From Inquilinus limosus DSM 16000 (GTDB lineage Bacteria > Pseudomonadota > Alphaproteobacteria > DSM-16000 > Inquilinaceae): a DNA stretch of 64,000 nucleotides. Numbering within the stretch: the stretch's first letter is position 1; every line of letters starts with the position of its first letter. The notes below the pieces were generated by a model. That model had not been told where the DNA came from, ran no database searches, and saw only the letters and a program-made list of their open reading frames with translations. Both the position numbers and the translations under genes were made by a program. The stretch is taken from assembly GCF_000423185.1 (NCBI RefSeq), contig NZ_AUHM01000002.1:243320-307319 (forward strand). The letters are read 5' to 3'. Positions 35,325 to 43,996 of this stretch are shown piece after piece.

Positions 35325-35362
35325 CGTCAGGGCGAGGCCCGGGGCCGCGCCTCGCGATGACG
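35325..35362. repeat. Small intergenic palindrome
   Basis: CGTCAGGGCGAGGC and GCCTCGCGATGACG form an imperfect inverted repeat (12 of 14) of the family-A type, between convergent genes. Confidence 0.5.
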
Positions 35363-35394
35363 GGTCGCCCGAGGTGAGCGCGCCCCTCACCGGC

Positions 35395-36189
35395 TCACGG
35401 CTTCGTGTCCGTCTGCTGGTTCCGGAAGGCCGCCTCTCCGGCATCCGACACCTCGACCCATTTCTTGTCGGGCGCGGCGCCTTCGACGTAGCTGTCGTGC
35501 CAGTTCCACCACTTGTAGGTCGGAGTCTGGGGATAGCCCTCGGGCGAGTCCTCCCAGACCTCCTGCCGGCCCAGCGGCGTGATGTCGAGGTAGTTCCAGG
35601 TGCCCCCCATCTGCTCGTCGCCGCGGTTGTTGATGAAGTAGGTGCGGAACACGCGGTCGCCGTCGCGGTAGAACACGTTCGTGCCGTGCCATTCGTCCAC
35701 GCCGAAATCGGCGTCGAAGCTGTCCGTGATCGTGAACCACGGCATCGTCCAGCCCATCCGCGCCTTCAGCCGCGCGATGTCCGCCTGAGGCGCGCGCGAG
35801 ACGAAGACGAGGGTGGTGTCCCGGGCGTTCAGATGGGCGAGGTGGGCGACCTGGTCGGCCACCATCGAACAGCCTCGGCAGGCATGGTCGGGCCAGCCGA
35901 AGACGCCCGGCTCGAAGAAGGCGCGGTAGACGATCAGCTGGCGGCGGCCGTCGAACAGGTCGAGCAGGCTGACCTTGCCCGCAGGCCCTTCGAACTCATA
36001 GGCCTTGTCGACGGCCATCCACGGCATTCGCCGGCGCTCGGCGGCCAGGGCGTCACGGGCGCGGGTCAGGGCCTTTTCCTTCACGAGCAGCTGCTGGCGG
36101 GCCTCCTCCCACGCCTGCGGCGAAACGACCGGTGGCGTGCGCATGGCGGGCTGCCCGCCTGTCCGTCCGGTCTCGGCTGATGTCGTCAT
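35395..36189 (-). CDS. DUF899 thioredoxin-like protein
   Basis: A 264-residue soluble protein. It has the DUF899 pattern: VSLLDLFDGRRQLIVYRAFFEP, CRGCSMVADQVAHL with a CxxC pair, TLVFVSRAPQADIARLKARMGW, and a C-terminal WNWHDSY. The fold is thioredoxin-like and the function unknown, often linked to detoxification. Convergent with the LeuRS gene. Confidence 0.88.
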   Translation of the reverse strand: MTTSAETGRTGGQPAMRTPPVVSPQAWEEARQQLLVKEKALTRARDALAAERRRMPWMAVDKAYEFEGPAGKVSLLDLFDGRRQLIVYRAFFEPGVFGWPDHACRGCSMVADQVAHLAHLNARDTTLVFVSRAPQADIARLKARMGWTMPWFTITDSFDADFGVDEWHGTNVFYRDGDRVFRTYFINNRGDEQMGGTWNYLDITPLGRQEVWEDSPEGYPQTPTYKWWNWHDSYVEGAAPDKKWVEVSDAGEAAFRNQQTDTKP

Positions 36190-36367
36190 GCCTCCCTCCT
36201 GATCTGGGCGAATTCCCGCGCCTCACGGCTGACGCGCGATGCCATTCGCCGCTCGTCGCTCGGTGTTGGTCGTGAGGTAGATTGGTGCCGGAGATCGGAC
36301 AGTGGGGAGTGACAAACGTGGCGGGAATCCGACGGGCTCGCTGATCACGGACGCGGCGCGTGCCCGC

Positions 36368-37249
36368 CTACCCCTCCTCCACCGGCGGGAACCCCTCCAG
36401 CAGCCAGGCGCGGAAGGCGCCGGCGGCGGGGGAGAGGCGGCGGCCCTCCGGCATCACCAGCCAGTACCAGCTGCGCGGCACCGACACGTCGAACAGCCGC
36501 GCCAGCCGGCCGGCGGCGATGTCGCGGGCGCAGAGCACGTCGTCGCCCATCGCCACCCCCTGGCCGGCCATGGCGGCGTCGAGCGCCAGCGCCACGTCGT
36601 GGAAGCGCGGGCCGCGGGTGGCGTCGATGCCCTCGACGCCGGCCGCCTTCAGCCACAGCGCCCAGGTCTGGGCGCTCTCGTCGTGCAGCAGGGTCTGGCC
36701 GCGCAGATCCTCCGGCCGCCGCAGCGATGCCGCCAGGGCCGGGGCGCAGACCGGGTAGTCCATCACCCGCACCAGCGCCTCGGCCACCACGCCGGTCCAG
36801 CCGCCGGGGCCGTAGCGGATGGCGAGGTCGGTCTGCTCGGCCCGGAGGTCGACCAGCCGGTTGGTCGGGTCGAGCTCGATGTCGATCGCGGGGTGGATCT
36901 TCCGGAACTCGCCCAGCCGCGGCACCAGCCAGCGCCCGGCGAAGGCGGGCTCGACCGACAGGCGCAGCCGGCCACGCCCGGCCTCGGCCGCGATCGCGAC
37001 CATGCCCTGGGACAGCCGGTCGAAGGCGTCGGCGACCACCGCGGCGAAGGCCCGTCCGGCCTCGGTCGGCGCTAGGCCGCGGCCGTCGCGCAGCAGCAGC
37101 GGCACGCCCAGCCGCGCCTCCAGCCCGCGGACATGGCGGCTGATCGCGGCGTGGCTGACGCCGAGCTCGGCCGCGGCCGCGGTGAAGCTGCCGCGGCGGG
37201 CGGCGGCCTCGAAGGCGCGGACGGCGTTCAGCGGCGGCAGCGGGCGCAT
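36368..37249 (-). CDS. LysR-type regulator (GcvA-like)
   Basis: A 293-residue LTTR. The helix-turn-helix is at the N-terminus (NAVRAFEAAARRGSFTAAAAELGVSHAAISRHVRGLEARLGVPLL), followed by the effector domain. The pattern resembles GcvA-type members. Its divergent neighbours are a small gene and a GFA gene, which it may control. Confidence 0.92.
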   Translation of the reverse strand: MRPLPPLNAVRAFEAAARRGSFTAAAAELGVSHAAISRHVRGLEARLGVPLLLRDGRGLAPTEAGRAFAAVVADAFDRLSQGMVAIAAEAGRGRLRLSVEPAFAGRWLVPRLGEFRKIHPAIDIELDPTNRLVDLRAEQTDLAIRYGPGGWTGVVAEALVRVMDYPVCAPALAASLRRPEDLRGQTLLHDESAQTWALWLKAAGVEGIDATRGPRFHDVALALDAAMAGQGVAMGDDVLCARDIAAGRLARLFDVSVPRSWYWLVMPEGRRLSPAAGAFRAWLLEGFPPVEEG

Positions 37250-37348
37250 GGCTCAATCTGTAACTTTTCCTTACAGATGCCGCAAGGGAACGGCGTTTGC
37301 GCCCAGGCGGCCGAGGCGGCAGAGTCGGATCGAGCCCAGGAGGCGACC

Positions 37349-37519
37349 ATGTTCCACCATCTGCTCGACGCCTATCTCACCGTCTTCGCCCCGGCCCCGC
37401 GCCGCGCCCCGGTGCGGCCGGTGGAGTGCCGCACGGCGCCGGAGATCCTGCCGCCGCTGCCGATCGGCCGGCGCCGCAGCCGCCCGTCGCGGCGGCCGAT
37501 GGTGATCGGCCGGCCGTGA
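37349..37519 (+). CDS. Small 56-residue basic protein upstream of GFA
   Basis: ATG 37349 follows CAGGAGG. The protein begins MFHHLLDAYLTVFAPAPRR and is Arg/Pro-rich. Its stop overlaps the next start (GTGA), indicating coupling. No family is recognised. Confidence 0.5.
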   Translation: MFHHLLDAYLTVFAPAPRRAPVRPVECRTAPEILPPLPIGRRRSRPSRRPMVIGRP

Positions 37520-37941
37520 GCGCCGCCCCGCTGCCGCTCGAAGGCGGCTGCCTGTGCGGCGCCGTGCGCTATCGTCACGATGGGCCGGTCCATTCGGTCG
37601 ACTACTGCCACTGCCGGATGTGCCAGAAAGGCACCGGCAGCCCGGCCGTGGCCTGGGCCACCGGCGCCTATGAGGGCTTCCGCTGGACGAAGGGCGAGCC
37701 GCGCGGCTTCCGCTCCTCGCCCAAGGGGCGGCGCTGGTTCTGCGCCGATTGCGGCTCGCCGCTGGCCTTCGAGGGCTTCGAGCCCGAGGGCAAGACCATG
37801 GGCGTCACCCTGGCGACGCTGGACGACCCTTTGGCGTTGCGGCCGCGCCAGCACGCCTGGATCGGCACGCGCCTGCCCTGGCACGCGATCGACGAGAGCC
37901 TGCCGGCCCACGAGGATGACGGGCCGCCGAGCGGCTTATAG
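37516..37941 (+). CDS. GFA-family (glutathione-dependent formaldehyde-activating/CENP-V) protein
   Basis: A 141-residue zinc protein with GTG start overlapping the upstream stop. The zinc ligands are in the GFA pattern: Cys12 and Cys14 (GGCLCGAVRY), Cys31, Cys33 and Cys36 (CHCRMC) and Cys76/Cys79 (CADCGSPL). The fold resembles Gfa, whose enzymatic role is debated. Followed on the other strand by an EamA gene. Confidence 0.9.
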   Translation: MSAAPLPLEGGCLCGAVRYRHDGPVHSVDYCHCRMCQKGTGSPAVAWATGAYEGFRWTKGEPRGFRSSPKGRRWFCADCGSPLAFEGFEPEGKTMGVTLATLDDPLALRPRQHAWIGTRLPWHAIDESLPAHEDDGPPSGL

Positions 37942-37944
37942 CCC

Positions 37945-38841
37945 CTACGCCCGGGCCGGCGCGGCGCCGTTGCGGCGCCCCGGCAGCTTGGCGAAGACCA
38001 GCACATTGCCCAGCAGCACCAGCGCCACCCCGGCCACCGCCGCCGCGGTCCAGACATAGCCTTCCAGCAGCGCCGAGACGTTCAGCGCCACCAGCGGGAA
38101 CAGCACGGTGGAATAGGCCGCGCGGTCGGCGCCGATGCGGCCGACCAGCGTCAGATAGGCCAGGAAGGCGACCACCGAGCCCGGCACGGCGAGGTAGAGC
38201 AGCGCCCCGACATAGGCGGGCGACGGGTCGAAGCGCCAGGGCAGGCCCTGGGCCAGCGCCACGGCCAGCAGGATCAGCGTGCCGTACAGCATGCCCCAGG
38301 CGGTGGTGGTCCAGGGCGTCAGGCCGCGGCGGCGGTGCACCACGGCGAGGACGTTGCCGACGCCGAAACCCATGGTGCCGGCCAGCGCCAGGGCGAGGCC
38401 GTACAGCATCTCGAGATCCAGCTGCGCCGGATCGATGCCGAACAGCAGCCAGAGGCCGGCGAGCCCGACGGCGCCGCCGGCGAGGACGCGCGGCTTCAGC
38501 GGCTGGCCCAGCGCGATCCGGCTGAACAGCGCGGTCCAGACGCTGCCGGTGGAGAAGGCGACGGCGACGAGGCCGCTCGGGACGTGGGCGGAGGCGTGAT
38601 AGACCAAGAGGAAATTGCCGCTGAACAGCGCCAGCCCCTGGCCGAGGCAGACCAGATGGTCGCGGGCCTGCAGCCTCTCGCGCCGGCGCGTCACCAGCAG
38701 CAGCGCGAACATCACGAGGGCGGCGAGCGCGAAGCGGTAGAGGATCGACAGCTCCACCGGCACCGGGCCGATCTGGTAGTGGATGGCGATCCAGGTGGTG
38801 CCCCAGATCAGGACGACGAGCAGGTACAGGGCGGCGGTCAT
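37945..38841 (-). CDS. EamA/DMT-family transporter
   Basis: A 298-residue ten-span protein (LYLLVVLIWGTTWIAIHYQ start; VAFLAYLTLVGRIGADRAAYSTVLFPLVALNVSALLEG). Divergent from an AraC regulator 130 bp away, so the regulator may control it. Substrate unknown. Confidence 0.9.
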   Translation of the reverse strand: MTAALYLLVVLIWGTTWIAIHYQIGPVPVELSILYRFALAALVMFALLLVTRRRERLQARDHLVCLGQGLALFSGNFLLVYHASAHVPSGLVAVAFSTGSVWTALFSRIALGQPLKPRVLAGGAVGLAGLWLLFGIDPAQLDLEMLYGLALALAGTMGFGVGNVLAVVHRRRGLTPWTTTAWGMLYGTLILLAVALAQGLPWRFDPSPAYVGALLYLAVPGSVVAFLAYLTLVGRIGADRAAYSTVLFPLVALNVSALLEGYVWTAAAVAGVALVLLGNVLVFAKLPGRRNGAAPARA

Positions 38842-38971
38842 GGCGGCATCGGGGTTCCGGGTCTCGGCCCTGATCCTGCGCCCGCCGGCCCCGCCCGCGA
38901 TTGCACATCCTTGCGCAGTTTCGGCGCCGCCCCTGGCCCGCGGCCCGGCGCGGGTCTAACCTGACCGCACC

Positions 38972-39883
38972 ATGGACCGGCACAGCCCGAGGATCGGAAA
39001 CGCCCAGCTGCAGCGGCTGGCGGCGCGCTACGGCGTGGTCGCGGCGCTGGCCTCGTCGCGCGCGGTGCTGGAGCGGACGGTCGAGATCGGCGACGGCTTC
39101 ACCCTGGCGGAGTGGTGGAATGCCCACGACACCACCGGCTACCGCAGCCCCGGCCACCACACGCTGAGCCTGTATCTGGAGGGCGGCGAAGGCACCCAGC
39201 GCATCGGCTTCCCCGGCCGCTTCGGCGGCCCCGGCCGGTTCTGCCTGCTGCCGGCCGAGCATGAATCGCACTGGATCCTGAGCCGGCCGATGCGCTTCCT
39301 GCATTTCTACTTCGATGCCGGCGCCCTGGCCGCGGCCGGCGCCGCCGCGCACGATGCCGACATCCGCGAGACCACGCTGCCGGACGACACCTTCTTCGAC
39401 GACCCGGACGCGGCCCGGCTGATGGCCGGGCTGATCCGGCTGGACTGGGGCGACGCCGGCGCCCGGCTGGCCGCGACCCAGACCGGGCACGAGCTGCTGG
39501 CCCATCTCGCCGGCCGCCGGCTGCGCCGCCGCCCCTCCCCCGCCCTCGACGGCGGCCTGGCCCCGCATATCCGCCGCCGCGTCCTGGATTTCGTCGAGGC
39601 GGCGCTGGACGAGCCGCTGACGCTCGGCCGGCTGGCGGCGGTGGCCGGCCAGTCGGAGTACCACTTCGCCCGGATGTTCCGCGCCTCGGTCGGGCTACCG
39701 CCGCACGCCTATGTCCTGGCCCGGCGGCTCGACCGCGCCCGCCGGCTGCTGGCCGAGAGCGACCGGCCGCTGGCCGAGATCGCCGCCGCCTGCGGCTTCA
39801 CCCATCCGAGTCACCTGACCCGGCATTTCCGCGCCGCCCTCGGCGGTCCGCCCGGGGCGTGGAGGGCCGCGGTGCGCGGCTGA
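38972..39883 (+). CDS. AraC-family transcriptional regulator
   Basis: A 303-residue regulator. The N-terminal half (about 1-190) is the sensing region. The C-terminal double helix-turn-helix (about 200-300) has TLGRLAAVAGQSEYHFARMFRASVGLPPHAYVLARRLDRARRLL and IAAACGFTHPSHLTRHFRAALGGPPG. It is divergent from the EamA transporter. Confidence 0.92.
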   Translation: MDRHSPRIGNAQLQRLAARYGVVAALASSRAVLERTVEIGDGFTLAEWWNAHDTTGYRSPGHHTLSLYLEGGEGTQRIGFPGRFGGPGRFCLLPAEHESHWILSRPMRFLHFYFDAGALAAAGAAAHDADIRETTLPDDTFFDDPDAARLMAGLIRLDWGDAGARLAATQTGHELLAHLAGRRLRRRPSPALDGGLAPHIRRRVLDFVEAALDEPLTLGRLAAVAGQSEYHFARMFRASVGLPPHAYVLARRLDRARRLLAESDRPLAEIAAACGFTHPSHLTRHFRAALGGPPGAWRAAVRG

Positions 39884-39942
39884 ATCCGGCTTCACCCGCC
39901 CCCGGGCCGGAGCCATAGTGGCGGAAACGGGGGAGCAATACG

Positions 39943-41451
39943 ATGCGGCGAATCCTGCACCTGGCCTTGGGTCTCGGGGCATTTGCGGCTGCGGCCGGCC
40001 CGGCTTTGGGTCAGGCGACGCCCGAGGAAGCGGCGAAGCTGAAGGCGGTGCTGGAGGCCTGGGTCGCCTCGGGGGTGCCGCTGGGTCCGGAAGAGGCGAA
40101 TTATCTGGTGTGGCGCCTGCCCGCCACCCTGTCGATCGGCCGCTGGCGGGTCGAACCGGACGGTGCCGGCTATCGGATCTCCTCTCCCGGCACCCGGGCC
40201 CTGCTGTCCCGAGGCTTCGGGGGGCTGTTCAGCCCGACCGTGTTGTTCTGCACCACCAGCCGGCTTCGCGCGGCCCCGATCCGGCCTGGCTCGTTTTCCC
40301 TCACCGCCGAGGATACGCTCTCGTGCCGGTTGGAATGGACCGATGAGCCGCCTCTGCGGCTGGTCGCCAAGAGCCAGGAAACGACGGGTACCATCGAGCT
40401 GGGGGATCGGCCCAGCGCATCGCATGAAATCATCCTGAACCAAGTCACTTTCGAGAAGGGCATCAATGCCAGCGCTGCCGAGGGCTATGCCCCTACGCCG
40501 CAGCCGACGATCAAGCGGCTGACGGTATCCGGCACGCGGCGAGCTGCGGAGGACAGGCGGTCCGACCTCACGTCCCGCATCGTCCTGGAGGGCTTGGCGG
40601 GACCGTCGCCGGCCGGAACCGGCATGGTCAGCGCCGACCGGATCGTGTACGAGGCTGGGAGCCAGGGCACCGATGTGGTGGCGTTGAGCGCATCGGCCAT
40701 CGCGCTGGCCAAGCGCCTTGCCGGAGACGCGAGGGTGACCGGCCAGGCACCCGACGATGATCCGGCGGTGCAAGCCTTACTGGAGAGCCTCCTCGGTAGC
40801 GTAGGGCCCGATAGCCGCCAGGAGATCAGAGTCCAGGGACTGGCCGCCTCGACGCCAACGGTCCGAGTCAAGGCGGAATCGCTGGATTTCGGCGCCGCGG
40901 CTAGCGATTTCGGCCGGGATGGTGTGCGCATCAGCGCCCGGCTTGACGGCAAGGGGCTGGCAGTCGAGCCGCTGACCGCCTATGCCGATTGGGTTCCGGT
41001 CGAAGCGACCGCTCAGATCTCCATCGACAATGCGCCGCTCTGGACGATCCTCTCCAAGCAGATGCTCCCGGGCGAGCACACCCCCGAGGACGACGCGCAA
41101 TGGATGCTTGAATCGCGCACGCGCTTCCGTGTCGACGGCGTCCATCTCACCGCGCCGGGCGGGGCGCTCGATCTCAAAGGCGAGATTGTGATGAGTCCCG
41201 ATGCCGTCCTGGGCTCGGCCGGCAAGCTCCAGATGCGCCTGACCGGGATCGACGGGCTGGTCAAGGCGCTGCAGGCCGATCCGCAGGCCAGCCAGATCGC
41301 GGCGGGCTTGAGCGTACTGCAGGTGCTGGGCCGGCAGACCACGCTGCCCGACGGCCGGTCGGCGCGCGACTACGACATCGTGATCGACCCGTCCGGCAAG
41401 GTCCTGGTCAACGGCGCCGATGTCCAGGCGCTGGTCCCGAAGCCGCTCTGA
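39943..41451 (+). CDS. Secreted hypothetical protein, DUF2125/DUF945-like
   Basis: A 502-residue protein with a signal peptide (cleaved near AAAGPALGQA). The rest is rich in beta strands. The C-terminal third (GKLQMRLTGIDGLVKALQADPQ, YDIVIDPSGKVLVNGADVQALVP) resembles the end of DUF2125 proteins. It stops exactly at the convergent epimerase stop. Confidence 0.6.
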   Translation: MRRILHLALGLGAFAAAAGPALGQATPEEAAKLKAVLEAWVASGVPLGPEEANYLVWRLPATLSIGRWRVEPDGAGYRISSPGTRALLSRGFGGLFSPTVLFCTTSRLRAAPIRPGSFSLTAEDTLSCRLEWTDEPPLRLVAKSQETTGTIELGDRPSASHEIILNQVTFEKGINASAAEGYAPTPQPTIKRLTVSGTRRAAEDRRSDLTSRIVLEGLAGPSPAGTGMVSADRIVYEAGSQGTDVVALSASAIALAKRLAGDARVTGQAPDDDPAVQALLESLLGSVGPDSRQEIRVQGLAASTPTVRVKAESLDFGAAASDFGRDGVRISARLDGKGLAVEPLTAYADWVPVEATAQISIDNAPLWTILSKQMLPGEHTPEDDAQWMLESRTRFRVDGVHLTAPGGALDLKGEIVMSPDAVLGSAGKLQMRLTGIDGLVKALQADPQASQIAAGLSVLQVLGRQTTLPDGRSARDYDIVIDPSGKVLVNGADVQALVPKPL

Positions 41452-42483
41452 TCACACCCCGTAGAAGCCGCGGTACCACTCGACGAAGCGGGGAATGCCG
41501 ACCTCGATCGGCGTCGTCGGGTGGAAGCCCACGGCCGCCTCCAGCTCCGCCACATCGGCATAGGTCTCGGGCACGTCGCCCGGCTGCAGGTCGCGGAAGA
41601 TCTTCTGCGCCTCGCGGCCCAGCGCCCGCTCCAGCACCGCGATCATGTCCAGCAGCGCCACCGGTTGGGTGTTGCCGATGTTGTAGAGCCGATAGGGCGC
41701 AGCGCTGGAGGCCGGGTCCGGCCGGTCGCCGGACCAGTCCGGGTCGGGCGCCGGCACCCGGTCCAGCACCCGGGCCACGCCTTCGACCAGGTCGTCGATA
41801 TAGGTGAAGTCGCGCAGCATCCGGCCGTGGTTGAACACCTCGATCGGCCGGCCTTCCAGGATGGCGCGGGTGAACAGGAACATCGCCATGTCCGGCCGGC
41901 CCCAGGGGCCGTAGGCGGTGAAGAAGCGCAGGCCCGTGACCGGCAGGCGGTAGAGATGGCTGTAGGAATGGGCCATCAGCTCGTTCGCCTTCTTGGTCGC
42001 GGCGTAGAGGCTGAGCGGATGGTCGACATTCTGGCGCACCGAGAACGGCATCGCCGTGTTGGCGCCGTAGACCGAGCTGGAGGAGGCGAAGACCAGGTGG
42101 CGCACCCCGTGGTGGCGGCAGCCTTCCAGCACGTTGAGGAAGCCGACGACATTGGCGTCGACATAGGTCTCGGGGTGGCTCAGCGAATGCCGCACCCCGG
42201 CCTGGGCCGCGAGATGCGCCACCAGCGCCGGCTTCACCTCGGCGAACAGCCCGGCCACGCCCGGCCGGTCGGCGATGTCGAGGCGGCGGAAGGCGAAGCC
42301 GGGGTGCCCGGCCAGCTGCGCCAGCCGTGCCTCCTTCAGCCGCACGTCGTAATAGGGGCTGAGATTGTCGATCCCGACCACCCGCCGCCCGGACTCGAGC
42401 AGCCGCCGGGCCAAGGCGAAGCCGATGAAGCCGGCGGCCCCGGTGACCAGAACAGGCTCGGCGGTGGGGACCGGGGCGGGCAT
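41452..42483 (-). CDS. NAD-dependent sugar-nucleotide epimerase (UDP-glucuronate 4-epimerase type)
   Basis: A 343-residue SDR epimerase. The NAD motif GAAGFIG is at about 15-21, with the catalytic Ser (SSSSVYG), then Tyr and Lys (YAATKK). AYGPWGRPDMAMFLFTRAI and the R..DFTYIDDLVEG motif are those of UDP-glucuronate 4-epimerases. Coupled tightly to the dehydrogenase gene upstream. Together they would make UDP-glucuronate-derived sugars for a surface polysaccharide. Confidence 0.9.
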   Translation of the reverse strand: MPAPVPTAEPVLVTGAAGFIGFALARRLLESGRRVVGIDNLSPYYDVRLKEARLAQLAGHPGFAFRRLDIADRPGVAGLFAEVKPALVAHLAAQAGVRHSLSHPETYVDANVVGFLNVLEGCRHHGVRHLVFASSSSVYGANTAMPFSVRQNVDHPLSLYAATKKANELMAHSYSHLYRLPVTGLRFFTAYGPWGRPDMAMFLFTRAILEGRPIEVFNHGRMLRDFTYIDDLVEGVARVLDRVPAPDPDWSGDRPDPASSAAPYRLYNIGNTQPVALLDMIAVLERALGREAQKIFRDLQPGDVPETYADVAELEAAVGFHPTTPIEVGIPRFVEWYRGFYGV

Positions 42484-43767
<1,284 letters not shown>

Positions 43768-43796
43768 CGTCCGATCTCCGCCGACCCGTTCGCGTT

Positions 43797-43928
43797 GCCT
43801 CTCCCGCTTGCGGGAGAGATCGGAGACGCGGAGCGGCTCCGGGTGAGGGCCCTTTGTCGAGGCCGGTGCCAGCCCTCACCCGGACGTCCTGGCGGACGTC
43901 CGGCCTCTCCCGCCCCGCGGGAGAGGCC
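43797..43928. repeat. Intergenic palindromic repeat, family C
   Basis: GCCTCTCCCGCTTGCGGGAGAG followed by a second palindrome near GCGGGAGAGGCC at the other end, with ccctcacccggac and cggacgtccgg inner stems. A longer copy lies at 49992. Confidence 0.65.
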
Positions 43929-43996
43929 ACGCGTGGTGCCGGTCGGCAGGGCTGTGCGGGTACCCGAGCACCTGCGCCTCGGCAGAGTGCGCCCGG